Assembly (NCBI GenBank): GCA_012845835.1
Contig: JABAKD010000005.1
Location: forward strand, 159,075-223,074
DNA length: 64,000 bases
DNA from: Undaria pinnatifida
Taxonomy: Eukaryota > Sar > Phaeophyceae > Laminariales > Alariaceae
Direction: 5' to 3'
Shown here: positions 10,226-21,097 of the stretch, piece by piece
Position numbering within the stretch: the stretch's first letter is position 1
How the letters are laid out: each line of letters opens with the position of its first letter
Program-made: the position numbers and the translations under genes
Notes under the pieces: generated by a model
The model's input: only the letters and a program-made list of their open reading frames with translations
What the model was told of the DNA's origin: nothing
The model's database searches: none

Positions 10226-10645
10226 GTAAGCACAACCGAAACCGCATGCAGAGAAGGGAGGAAATATGCATGTGGTGCAAAAGTGCTTGCTGTGTTCCAG
10301 ACGCGTGCTACGATAGTGGCAGCACATTTTGACTGGAACATATGTGTCTGGCGGTGCTTGCCAACTGAAGAACCACCCGTTATTAGTAACGCTTACAGCG
10401 TTACTTGTGTAACATCTACCGTAGACCATAATATTTTTAATCCGGGTTGTAGGTTTATCTATTTTGCCAAAACGTATCTTGGATGAGGTACAGAACACCT
10501 CAGACAAATTTGACCCACCTCTGTCGTAGCTTCGCGTCACCATTGAAGTTGTGGTGCGAACAGGAGAGTGGAGAGGCGATTCTTGCACGACGAAACACCG
10601 AAACTTTTTTCCTCTGTATGATCACATGCTATTTTGGTCCACCAG
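10226..10645 (+). other. Intron of the FUT8-like gene, 420 bp
   Basis: Bounded by GTAAGC and CCACCAG. Both neighbouring exons are in phase 0, and removing it joins ...HDVE to AYLKEAV... in frame. The ATG-led frames that run through it (+ 10016-10486 and minus 10160-10588) read through intron sequence and are not separate genes. Confidence 0.8.
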
Positions 10646-10876
10646 GCATACTTAAAGGAAGCGGTGATCTTCCTCGAGAAAGGCCTTAACGGAACCTCAG
10701 CGGATGATATCGAAGGCATATGGGTGGCGTCGGATGATGCCAAAATGATTGACGAAGTCCGCACCCTTGCTGGCAACTACTTTCCAAGCGTGCGTAGCGA
10801 GGACATTGTGTATGCTGCGAATGGAGTGGCCGGATCGCTCCAGCCTTCAAATATGGTTACGCACACGAACCACCAG
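10646..10876 (+). CDS. GT23 alpha-1,6-fucosyltransferase-like (FUT8-like), internal exon
   Basis: Seventy-seven codons, phase 0 at both ends, between CCACCAG| and CAG|GTACAG. It begins AYLKEAVIFLEKG and contains IWVASDDAKMIDEVRTLAG, which corresponds to the [VL]A[TS]DD segment and following helix of the GT23 Rossmann-type domain. The later YAANGVAGSLQ part matches the variable loop before the last conserved motif. The reading frame is intact, and codons are more GC-rich than the surrounding intron DNA. Confidence 0.85.
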
Positions 10877-12524
10877 GTACAGTAGTAGGTTCTATACAAG
10901 GTGGCTTGAATAAAGCGGCCATTCGATATAGGACGGTTCAAACCGGTTGGTACGAGCTTAACTGCGCAAACATGAGCCTATACACAAATAAAGGCGCCTC
11001 TCGATATGTGGCGGCCAGAATTCCTCTGGACGATACCCCCATGTACAGGCCTTGACATTAGGCTTATCCATAGTTCCCATGAGACGATTACTCTTTTGAA
11101 GAACATCGTACGATGTCCTATGCATTTGCTCGTCTGATATGGAGTCACATACGCGTAGGCCAGCCCATCACAAACACGAAGGCGCGCACGCACACCCCTA
11201 TCTACACGTTCTCTCACACGCATACGTTCAAACACGATCGCAAATCGTGAGCAGTACAATATCACGATCGTACATAATAGTACTACGGTTTTACGGCCGC
11301 TGTAAACATTCCGGGGGACAGTCCCAGCCCATCCTCGTATTTGAGGGAAACAAGGAACCTGCCCGCGGGAGAGGAGGTTGCTACATCAGTCTTGAATGCG
11401 CCAGTGCTCCGTTAACGCCGTTTCAGGCGTTGCGCAGAGACAATGAAATTTATTTGATGAACAAACCTACCGATTCTCGATACGACAAAACGTGTCAACA
11501 TTGCGGAAAAGGAATGACGTTCGACTAATTTGGGCTGAGGCCAATTGCCATTGGGAAAAAATGTAGCCGAACAGTCCTACCTCTATCATCGCGACCGTCA
11601 CACGCCCTAACGGCCATACCCATTTGCTCTTCTGACACCGAGAAACACTTGACCTGAGACAAGAACACAACGCAAATAGCTGAGGTATGCATTCCGACAA
11701 ATATATATTGATACAAGTTACCGCCTGCAACACGAATGCTATCGTTGAGTTGAAGCTTCCTCTGTGCCGTCCGAAAATACAATCAGACAAAAATACACTA
11801 TCGATTGCAACCCCCTTGACCAAAGGTCAAATTCAAGGGATCATTGCGCTAGCTACCTTGATACTTGTGATATCAAGCGAATTCTCGATGAGCGGTTTAG
11901 CCGCCTCGGCCCGAACGTTGTTTGAAACGTTAGGCCAGCGAGCACAGTTGTACTTTTTTTTTCGTGTGGGATAGAGTTAGCGTAGAGGGTGTGGCCCATA
12001 CCCCGTTGGTATAAGGGAGATGAGGCCCTCCACAGCACCGGTGGTCCTTAGAATCTAGGTTTCGTTGCGCCAGAACACACCCACCCTCAGTCGAACGTGC
12101 TCTAACTTCGAGGAAAAACAGATACTCGCTGTTGGTAACAGAAGACCGGGGTGTTGGTAAGGGTTCGCCGCACATTTTTGAGGCTTCCCTCGTGTGGAGG
12201 TCAATACCTCATGCAACTATATAAAATCAAAACATATTCTGTGAATCAAAACATATTCGAATCAATAATCTCATGGCCTCTAGCATACTAGGTAGGGGCA
12301 TCGTTGTTTAGCAAAAACAATTCGGACTGATGCTCGAGTGAGAAACTACCAATCATTGTTTGGAGACTGCTTTTTAAACTTTGTTGCTATGATCAAAATG
12401 GAATTGATCGGATTGACTTGCGCTTTGGTGAGCACACGCGCTTGCCACGACATGGGAAACGATTTTCGTCTGCTAATTTGCATTTCTATTTTGTGAATGG
12501 CGAGGGTGCTTAACCCTAATCGCC

Positions 12525-14400
12525 GGAATAACGTTCAACAACACTACGTAGCATTAAACATCATTAAATAGCGTTGAATAGCATAAGATAACAACAAATT
12601 CCACTATGAATTAACAATAAATATCCTTATTATCATTAGAAAACAGTAAAAAACGCCAAAGCCTTGAGTTAGCATCAAATGCCATTAACTAACATTCAAT
12701 AGCCGCCAATAATGTTCAAAAACAACCAACAACATTCAATAAAATTAAGCAACACCAAATAACATTCAATAGCACTTGAAAAAATTGAACAACATTCAAT
12801 GGATTCCATAAAGTGAAACATTCAAAAACATTTAATATCATTAAAAAGAACACTGTGTAACATAAATACGGTTAATCAGCTATAACAATCTATGCGTAAC
12901 ATAAAAAAACACCACAAAACAATAAAATACATTATTTAACATTCAAGAACATTTAAAATCATTACACAAGACGTTTTATGACATTCAATAACAATCCAAA
13001 CATTCAGTAACGTGCAATAACATTGAGCATCACAAGATAACATCGAAGAACATTCAAGAACATTTACCAACACAAAATAACATAAAAAAAAACTTAGATA
13101 ATGTAAATCAACCTTGAACAACATGAACTAGCATCCAATAACATTAAATAACATTGGAAATCATCACATATAATGTAATAAGCCAAAAAGGCTTTCAGTA
13201 ACATGTATGCTTTTAATTGTTGTTGAATGTTATTGAATGGTAATAACTGTAATGTAATGAATTTGAAGGCCTCTCGAATGTTCCTGAATTTGTTACGTTA
13301 TTCAATGTTTTTTAGCACATTCTAACAACGTTATTGAATAATATTAGCTGTAGTATAATGACCCTGAATGCCCTCGAATGTGCGTGAATGTTTTCAATGT
13401 CATTCAATGTTTTTCATTCCATACATAATTTCAACTTTTTAGTAAACTTTCAGTAACCTTTTATACCATTCGATCACAATTAATAACATTAAGCAACATA
13501 ACAAAACATAAAATAGCATCAAACAACATAAATATCACTAAATGTCGTAAACTACATGAAAAAAATCAATATAATTTTCAACCAGCATTCAATAACGTTC
13601 AAAGACATTAAATAACAACTAACAACTTTAACAACATCCACTTACATTAAATAACATTGACTAGCAGTATATTACAATAAACAACGATCAATAACATTAC
13701 ATACATAATGCATCTTCAAATAACATTCAATAACATTTCATAAAGTTACGTTTATGTAAATGTAAATTTCAATAGCATTCAACAACATTCAATAACTATA
13801 AATAACATTCGCCAACATGAAAAACATTGAAAAACATTAAATAGCATTAAAGAGTGTCATATATAATAAAAAAGTTTAAAATCATCGAAAATATTTTTGT
13901 TACATTAAATGACATTAAGTATAATCTATAACATTCAACAAAATTAAAGAACAATAAAAAAAATTACGTCACATCCAACGACGTTAAATAACAGTACATA
14001 ACATCAACAACCTTATATAATTCCAATAACATTCAACAATATTCAATAGCATTCAGTAAAATTAAGGCGAGGTTACATACCATTAAAATGCGTTTTATAA
14101 CATGAAATATCCTTTAAAATATTTTTCAAACATTCAACAACATACAAAAATATTAAATAACACTTAATAACAATGAAAAAATATCAAAAACATTTAATAG
14201 CACAGAGTAACATAAAATAGAGGTAGATTTACTTCACTAACATCCAACACCATTCTATTCCATTCAAAAACGGTAAACTACTTTTTACCGTTGAGCAACA
14301 TTCAATTAAAATCGAGAGAATTGAATAACGTTCAATAACATAAACTAGCAACAAATATCATTAAAAAATATAAATATTGTTTAATAACATCAAAATCGTG
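12525..14400. repeat. AT-rich degenerate satellite (CATTCAATAACATTAAATAA-like) in the intron
   Basis: About 1.9 kb made almost wholly of variants of CATTCAATAACATTAAATAA, with a basic step of roughly 10-13 bp (AACATTCAAT, AACATTAAAT, AGCATTCAAT). From about 13205 to 13440 the same words appear as reverse complement (TTGAATGTTATTGAATG). An inverted block is therefore embedded in the array. The array is far lower in GC than both flanks. The short minus frame at 12936-13124 is a by-product. Confidence 0.9.
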
Positions 14401-14715
14401 AACGATCCGATACCGGTGGCCCCTTGCCTGTAATCGCCGAAAACACCGCTGATTGTTCAGCAGCAAATAGCAGCAGCAGGCATATCAAACAGTATAGCAG
14501 CAACTGGAACATGCCTATACCCAGTCTGAGTTAAAATACATATGCCGAAGACACTCGGTACGTATTTTTCGAAATACGACATAAAAATTGTCGCTTGCTG
14601 AGGTCGTATAAAACGTGTACCAGGTACTTGTCACGGTATGCAATTCTTATATTCAGATGAAGAAAAAAATGATCGGCCGAGGTCACTAAGCCAAGAGGAA
14701 AATGCATAAAGAGGA

Positions 14716-14780
14716 CCAGTGCTGCTGCTGCTGCTGTTTCTTCTGCTGCTGCTGCTGCATCTTCTGCTGCTGCTGCGGAT
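14716..14780 (+). repeat. CTG/TTC trinucleotide tract
   Basis: Three blocks of CTG repeats separated by TTCTTCTG and CATCTTCTG. Open frames on both strands (Cys-rich on +, Ser-rich on -) reflect the triplet period. It lies just 5' of the F1 repeat inside the intron. Confidence 0.85.
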
Positions 14781-14894
14781 GTTCACCTGTTTCTCCAGGC
14801 CAGCCGCACGCGCCTGGTCCGCCCTCCTCCCCTCCACCTCGAGTTCCAGTGCCGATTGAGCGCGCTTCCTCATCTCCGGTATTTCGGATCCCAC

Positions 14895-15645
14895 AAAAAT
14901 CCTTTTTTTTATTTTATTTTTTTATTTTTTCCTCGCCTTCTCTTGCCTAAACGCCCCACCTAATATCGAAATCCGCCAGAGTTTATAAACACTTCCACGC
15001 CCTAGATATCGCCTTGTTATCTTTTTAGAGCCGTCCATGCCGCTGCTGCAATTCCCACCCACCCCCGCCCCTAACGCTTCCTCCTTCCCAACCACCCGCA
15101 CCATCGCCTAGACCTGGCACCACGCGTATAGCATACCCATACATCTATGCGACCTAAAGCCCTCTCCCCTCCCCCCCCCCCCCCCGCCCCCCTCCGCCAC
15201 ATTCGCCCCCCCCCTCCCCCTCAAGTAGGATTTATAGTTTCCACGCACGAATTGACCTGCCCCACCCGTCCCCTTCCCGCCCATCCCCCCCATTCGCCCC
15301 CCTTTTGATCCAAATCAGGCCCCCACGTCCCAAAACCCTCCGCCTTTCCCTCACCGGATACTGGACTTACAAGATTCACCTCATAAACTGATGCATTTCC
15401 TTCCACAGCTGTCACATTTTGTCTCACTCAGAAACGGGTTTTATAGTTTCCGCGCACAGACTGCCTAACATCACCCTGTTGACCCTGATAGCTACACTGT
15501 AGTTGCAAGGGGAGTCGACGAGCTATATCCTCAATGAGGATACACAACCCGTAACACGCGCGATCGGAGTATCACACACAGCTTGCAAAGATGAGTTTCG
15601 ACAAAATATTCGATCTCACATCTGGAGTGTATTTCATTTTGAATA
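14895..15645 (+). repeat. F1 dispersed repeat, near full-length copy (~750 bp)
   Basis: In order it contains a T-rich start with CTCGCCTTCTCTTGCC, ACGCCCCACCTAATATCGAA, ATCCGCCAGAGT, AGAGCCGTCCATGCCGCTGC, CGCACCATCGCCTAGACC, a long poly-C run near 15170-15190 and CCTCAAGTAGGATTTATAG. These are followed by TTTTATAGTTTCCGCGCACA, CCCTGTTGACCCTGATAGCT, CCCGTAACACGCGCGATCGG and finally GATCTCACATCTGGAGTGTA. The 48.5-49.2 kb copy has the same order. No intact reading frame is conserved among copies, so F1 is a non-autonomous element of unknown class. Confidence 0.8.
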
Positions 15646-15674
15646 ATATTTCCTCAATAGCTGTAACATAACTG

Positions 15675-16004
15675 TTGGTGCTTTTCGACTTCCTCAGCGC
15701 ATCGAGCAACGGCCGCAACACGGGCTCGCCCCGCGTTGTTGTTGAGGCGCTGCAAACGCTTGATAGTCACTACGTTGCGCGGGAAATCACAGCGCGCCTC
15801 ACCACCCCCATCTCGGCGAGAGATTTCGCCGTCCGACGGACGATCTCATCGCTATTTTTTTTAGGAGCCCTTATATTTGTTTTATTGCATTTTTTGACCT
15901 CGACTTATTTGAACCTTTATTGTCCATTTTATCTCATTACCCTATACTGGATATTATATTACTTCGGCTGTGCCGGCCGGACTAGGTTGTGGTTTGTTTC
16001 GTGA
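15675..16004 (+). other. Unrecognised 109-codon frame inside the intron
   Basis: The product starts MVLFDFLSASSNGRNTGSPR. A hydrophobic stretch (about residues 58-98) could form one or two membrane segments. Its first two thirds have a coding-like composition. No family recognised. It could be a remnant of a transposon or host gene. Confidence 0.2.
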
Positions 16005-17432
16005 CGTAGCTAAACAACACAGCTAGTGTCCGCGCCGTTTACTTGTTCTATTGCCATCCACGTCATAGACCTCACCTGCAAATTATTAGCAGAAACAATG
16101 TCACTTATTACATTTTCTAGTTTAAATATGGTCGACAGAGACCCCGGAAACGGTAATCTAGACAGAAAACACGACTTCAAAACGTTTCTTAAAGTTTGGA
16201 GGCCGGATTCGTACCGTGTGGTGAGCAGATTAGGATTTGGTGGTGGTTTGCAGCGTCCTCTAAACTTAAAATGTTTTGAGCAGAAACAGATTGTCGGTTG
16301 CCTTGCTCGAGATTTTGTCTCTTGGTTGACGTTTTTGTTGTGCATGTGTTGAATTTTATCGTGCCATATCTTTGTGGTCGTTCAGCACCTCAAGCGTGAC
16401 CTAAACCGTAGCACGCGTCGCCATGATGGCGTCGTCCTGCGGTAGCCCCTTTCTTCAAATATCCATTCACGAAGTCGCCTGTTTGAATCAGCTCCCGGCT
16501 TCATCGCCTAAAAGTGGAGTGCCCCTTGCCAACCCGACGTTATCCATTGAATTCCCGTTGCAAACAATGAAATATATTAACAATTTTGTTTCGTGGAATC
16601 ATTCTGCGACGTGTCGACCAGCCATGGCAGGTTAGTTCAACACAATGGCTGCTTTTGGCGGGAGGCTATCGTGTAACCAGTTTTTGACGTGTCAGCGGGG
16701 ATGCTCCTTAAACCCAGCATCGATCGTCGGAATGCTCCAGCTTTTTTCGCGTTTTGACTCGTTAAATACCCATGTCATGGGATTCGTCATCGAACAGTGG
16801 CACATTGTATTTGCCGCCAATAAGTTGCTTCGGGGAGGTAGTGGAGCCTCCTGACAACAAGAAAAGTCTTCTAACAAAAGACATGGCGCACCTCCACCCC
16901 AGACTCAGAACCCGCATGTCACGGTAGAGGTAAAGCAATTTCTATGAAATATTGTGAAAATCACGGGCCTCGTCAACCTCTAATTGTCGTAATACTTCGT
17001 ACAATGATAATACACTGATAATACAAGGATATTACAATGAAAGGGCTATTACAAGAACAGGGTGCTTACAATATTACAGTCGTATTTCACTTTCAAAATA
17101 TTTACAGTTTTATAGTCAAGCGATGGGTCTGTTCATCGAGTTGTTGCACGTTCATTTTACTCTATAACTAGATTTTGCGTGGGATACGGAGATACTCAAA
17201 TGGCTAGTAAAGAAAAAAGGTCGCGTCTCCTCTAAAATGCGTCTCTGTTGAGGATGTTTGCTCTTTTAGCAACAAGCCTCCTCCGTGTGGAAACTATCTG
17301 CACACTCCTACTGTAGCATAAAAATATACAGTGGCACTGCAATAAGACTGGGCGTTTTATTGGTGAAGAGGCCTAGCAGTAAGAAAAATCGATATTAGCC
17401 GAATGTTGCTGCCCCCGATCGCTGCTCACGAC

Positions 17433-17436
<4 letters not shown>

Positions 17437-17471
<35 letters not shown>
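17437..17471. repeat. (TA)n microsatellite
   Basis: About 17 uninterrupted TA units 60 bp upstream of the last fucosyltransferase exon. Length polymorphism is likely, and it is close to the branch-point region of the giant intron. Confidence 0.95.
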
Positions 17472-17475
<4 letters not shown>

Positions 17476-17528
17476 CGCCGCCCGCACCCCCTGCCCCGGT
17501 GTCTATTCGTCTGCTCGTCATGTGAAAG

Positions 17529-17726
17529 AGTTACGGGTCGTTAGTTTACCTCATGGCGGACCTCGAGCAGTTGGCGGCGGCCGACGTGTTCGTGGGAACT
17601 TGCTCCTCCAACATTGGAAGGCTCGTGATGCTGTTGAGAGACAACCTCGGCAAAGACCAAGACTCGGGCATCAGCCTGGACAAACCTTGGCTCCCCAACC
17701 GTGCGCGTAGCCTTGAGCAGGACTAA
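17529..17726 (+). CDS. GT23 alpha-1,6-fucosyltransferase-like (FUT8-like), last exon
   Basis: Sixty-five codons plus TAA (17724-17726). It contains DLEQLAAADVFVGTCSSNIG, which corresponds to the third conserved GT23 motif (human FUT8 has a similar Q-A-D-F-x-V-C-T-F-S-S-Q segment) and completes the nucleotide-sugar fold. The phase-0 start at 17529 follows GTGAAAG. There is no C-terminal SH3-like domain of the animal FUT8 type, as the protein ends about 37 residues after the motif. The three exons give 199 residues, roughly the C-terminal half of the catalytic domain. The frame is intact, so the gene may be functional if its 5' exons exist. Confidence 0.85.
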   Translation, partial: SYGSLVYLMADLEQLAAADVFVGTCSSNIGRLVMLLRDNLGKDQDSGISLDKPWLPNRARSLEQD

Positions 17727-17774
17727 GCTTTTGCTCTCGTGTTCTACACCTTACGCATGGGCATAGGAAGCTGC

Positions 17775-18187
17775 CTAAACGCTGGGGCTGGCGAGTTCTT
17801 TCGACCTGTCACAACACCATCTGGTTTCGATGCGTTGCGTACGTTTATCCCCCGGTCGGCCACAGGGTTCGAAGCCATTCTGTGCAATGAAGCTGGGAGC
17901 CACGCGCACATATTTACCGAAATACCGGCCACGACCTAAGACCAAAACAATGTCATGTATTTCCGCGTCGCCGAGGTCATCGGTAACATCGTGCATAATC
18001 TCCTTTTTTAGGACCTGCCGATTAGACGATGGAAGCACGATACTGACAAAATGCATATCTATTTTTGAATGTTTGATGCGGTGCGTGATATCTGGGGATT
18101 GGGGCGGCACGATGTTGTTGGAGCCGAGGTAGCCGTGCTTCCAGGCTCTAATGCTTGTATGTTGTTTGCTGGCTTCATGATGGGCGT
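17775..18187 (-). other. Candidate minus-strand exon, unknown protein
   Basis: The minus frame is open from a TAA at about 18190 to a stop at 17775. The part from 18110 leftward reads HRIKHSKIDMHFVSIVLPSS, then EIMHDVTDDLGDAEIHDIVL, then RGRYFGKYVRVAPSF. The composition is protein-like, with balanced charged and hydrophobic residues and few Cys or Trp. No domain recognised. It runs convergently toward the end of the fucosyltransferase gene. The opposite + frame (17830-18132) looks poorer. Confidence 0.3.
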
Positions 18188-19188
18188 GTTACTCGAGAGT
18201 TGTTCTATGTTAGCTCCCCGAACTCTTGTTCAACAAAATCGCCGGTATAAAAACCAGCTGCCGACGCGTATTCCCTGAAATAAGGTTCCCGTCGCCACCC
18301 CGACGTGATGGTTCGATTGTCCTTTGCCAACAACACGAAGTATGAAGGCATTTCTTCCGTCGTATTCATCGTCGTGTCACGCAGGTATTACACGATCGTT
18401 AGATAAAGGCGACGGGTTTTTGCTGGGCCTATATCATAGAATTAGTCTCGGTCTCGTCAAGGGATAAACTCAATACACGGATGCGTTCTACTATTGGATG
18501 CCGGAGTCTTCAGGTCGTTGTGCGTTCGTACTGTGAAAGTTCCGTCTTAGTCTCACGTGATACATAACGTTCTATAGCGACCGGGACGCACTTCTGCTGA
18601 GCTTAGGGCGGCGTGCTCTTCGGCAGAGATAGCACGTGTGGGCCATACAAGTCCTGAGCGATCGGCTCTCCCATGGACGAAGCTATCCAAAGTCGTTGGC
18701 GGCAAATTGGATTTTTCAATCGATTAGTTTTACACGCATTGTTCCTCCCGTTGCATGTCATGTGCTTTTATCGCAATCGTCTCCAGTACCCCAAGCACCT
18801 CAAGCACCTGAATATAAGTTTCTCGTGCGGCATTGAACCCCTTGAGTGGGGAGCCTCGAAAAAGGCAGGGTGGACAACTGATGTTTTGAATCCAGGTCAG
18901 GGGTTGACATTCGGGTTGAACTCTACCACGGTATTCCACTTACAAAAATGGTGAGACACAGAGCATAGAGCTCCTTAAGCGGGCAGCCTCAGTGAAGTCA
19001 GGTTCACCCCTACCTTTTCATGCACTGTCTCAAGGAGGTGAGGGAAACGATTGTTGCATCCATGCATGCTGCAAGTGATGGTAGCGGGAGATCGGGTATT
19101 ACTGCCCAAGCAGACGACTAGAGATGGGACGCAAGTTTATCGGAGGTGCGCGCCCCCATTTCGTGTTCAGATGCTGCTTAGATGATAA
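18188..19188. other. Unassigned region with short frames
   Basis: A 93-codon + frame (18673-18954) and a 69-codon minus frame (18730-18939) overlap; neither has a known domain. A short + frame near 18309-18393 ends at CGCAG|GTATTA, a plausible donor. It is too short to call an exon. Confidence 0.35.
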
Positions 19189-19653
19189 GTTCCAAATCCC
19201 ACCCAAAAAGCATATCGACCCTTGTGTGATGATGAGTCCCAGTATGAGCCAACATGTGCTACCAGTGAATCTATCGTAGAGCGCGTCAGGAGTCATATTT
19301 CGATTGCGAAAATGGTGGCGGACAACGATCAACCTGCCGCGCATACCATGAACGATTGTTTATATCACATCCAACGTGATATTGCTACACGCTTAAGCAG
19401 AACCTATCACGCGGCAAGGTACACTCCAGGCGTGTGGTATACAACGCCCCGGGTAGTGCAGACCATCGTAAACGGCAAAAGGCAAGTAGAAGCTCATGAA
19501 TACACCTCGGAATGCGACGCGGCCATGGATACAAGAGCATTTGGAGTTAAGAGCTTACATGACGATGATAGTTGTGGAAGACCTCAAAATGCCATGAAGC
19601 ACTTGCGTCTTTTCGCTTCCGAGGGTTTATACCTGTCAGGAGAAACAGTGTGA
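19189..19653 (+). other. Candidate exon or pseudogene, unknown protein
   Basis: The frame is open from 19189 (after a TAA) to TGA at 19651-19653, with its first ATG at 19312. The peptide includes NDCLYHIQRDIATRLSRTYH, ARYTPGVWYTTPRVV and EYTSECDAAMDTRAFG. The balanced composition is more coding-like than most frames in the window. I do not recognise a family. The overlapping + frame that follows may be a continuation through a frameshift or splice. Confidence 0.35.
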
Positions 19654-20441
19654 CATATATAGGAAGGGAGCAAATTATAACGAGAAAAGGAGGGTTGCTA
19701 ACACTGCCGCGTTTATCGCTGTTTAGTCAGCCGCCCATTTCACGGCCACCGCACTTGCTGCCCAAAGGATATATCCGGCACAGGAAGTTGTTTAATCGCG
19801 CTTTCTTTATTGTTGATGCAAATACTGAGTGTTTGGCTTACAGAACGAGCGCCCTGCCGTCACCTGCTACAAACGAAATATACGCACATATAATTGTCTC
19901 CGAATGTCGATGTTATGCAGTTCACCCGATGCTGGATCACGTAGTCTACACGACGAGTGTTGAGTGTTGGCCCGATGGTTCAGCAGGTATTTTCTTTCAA
20001 GGGTGTAATCGGTACGGTATACCGGTACAGGGGGTAGCTTTGATGGGCGTACCGAACTTACCAAAGTGTCGATTTCCGTCGTTGAGGTCTTATCAAACTT
20101 ACCGGTGCGTCTGGTACCGGTGGCGTGTCGAACCGTACACGAATACATTTGTCAAAATACTGAACAAAGAAGACGCACCCGGTATGTTTTGGTACCTGCT
20201 TTATCGAAAACACCCTTGTTTTCTTAAGAGTGTTACAATTAGAACGGCTGACACTGTTTTTCGTTGGGCAACGTTGTCCTGGACGGAAATATCCCGGAAG
20301 AGCTTGAAGCGTAACTTATCTCTCACATATATTCAGCGCCCGTTAACGAAATCGCGGTGTTCAGTCCGACACGATGTTGATTTGGTCGCAGAGCCACGCC
20401 AATGTTCCGTCCTCTATCTGATCTACTCTAGCCGTCCATAA
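19572..20441 (+). other. Longest open frame in the window (289 codons), unrecognised
   Basis: Open from a TTG at 19572. The product is rich in Arg, Tyr, Cys and Trp. It lacks an ATG near its start and shows no domain I know. Length alone makes it notable where stop codons are frequent. It could be an exon of an unknown gene or a long chance frame. A 148-codon minus frame (20361-20807) overlaps its 3' end; its EAIIIAFSNVTYFTWVYAML part is no better. Confidence 0.2.
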
Positions 20442-20825
20442 CATAGCGTAAACCCAAGTAAAATATGTGACATTACTAAAAGCGATAATTATAGCTTCTT
20501 GCGGTGAAGCGTGCGAGTTGATAGCGTTGTACACACAACCAGTACTGCGACGACCTGAATCGCCTTGTGTAGAACACCAATGTGGCCGGGTGGAGATGGT
20601 GTAATTGCTGTTGTGTTTTTTAGGTATTTCGCTGCTCGTAGGTTTGACAATCGAGCATCGCGGGTTTAGTTGTGGTAGTACTCCGGTCTCGGCCGGCACG
20701 GTTTTGAATGAAATTGATGTATTCCACCCATTGGACAAACTCCAGGCACATGGTAATGTCTCACGACCTAAGAGGTACTTGATTCGGGTTGCTAGTCCGC
20801 ATAACAAGGGGAAAACAGAGCTTTA

Positions 20826-21097
20826 GGAGACCCAGGCTACGGTAGGGGGGTCTCTTTTTGGGCTTTTATTTCAGTGGCTAGGGGTCACTCGCGCGAGTAA
20901 CCCCTTTGTTCCTATGCAATCTTACGTTTTCTTTATGTTTTACATTGACGAAATCAATCCGCAATGCAAACGTGATCTAAGCTGCGGCAAACCAAGTTTC
21001 TAAACCATCTTCATCCGTAGGGTACAGAGCTACTCGTACGAGTGGCTCAAACACACCAGTGAAAATGGGGGTACCCCCCCTACCGTAGCCTTGGTCA
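20826..21097. mobile_element. Palindromic MITE (family M1), complete copy, ~270 bp
   Basis: Terminal inverted repeats are CCAGGCTACGGTAGGGGGG (from 20832) and its counterpart CCCCCCCTACCGTAGCCTTGG (21074-21094). Each arm carries an internal palindrome: ACTCGCGCGAGT at 20887-20898 and ACTCGTACGAGT at 21032-21043. The interior holds no frame that could be a transposase. One-armed relatives lie at 4.5, 9.4 and 59.9 kb. No target-site duplication could be fixed by eye. Confidence 0.75.

Larger units (their letters stand above)
10877..17528 (+). other. Giant intron (6.65 kb) of the FUT8-like gene
   Basis: Starts GTACAG and is proposed to end GTGAAAG just before 17529. That acceptor keeps phase 0 and joins ...THTNHQ to SYGSLVYLMADLEQ. 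An alternative acceptor TTAG at 17542 would break the frame. The intron contains an AT-rich satellite (12.5-14.4 kb), a CTG-rich tract, an F1 repeat and a TA run, listed separately. Frames at 11139-11528, 16010-16352, 16423-16635 and 16645-16854 have no recognised domain. Note CAG|GTTAGT at 16629, a good donor-like site ending the 16423 frame. A hidden small exon cannot be excluded. Confidence 0.7.

Noticed and set aside
10016-10486. A single 156-codon gene starting at ATG 10016
   Set aside because: The fucosyltransferase homology begins after CCAG at 10054 and stops at the GTAAGC donor at 10226. The rest is intron.
11139-11528. A 129-codon frame in the giant intron as an extra fucosyltransferase exon
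   Set aside because: It shows no GT23 motif, and the flanking exons already join in phase without it.
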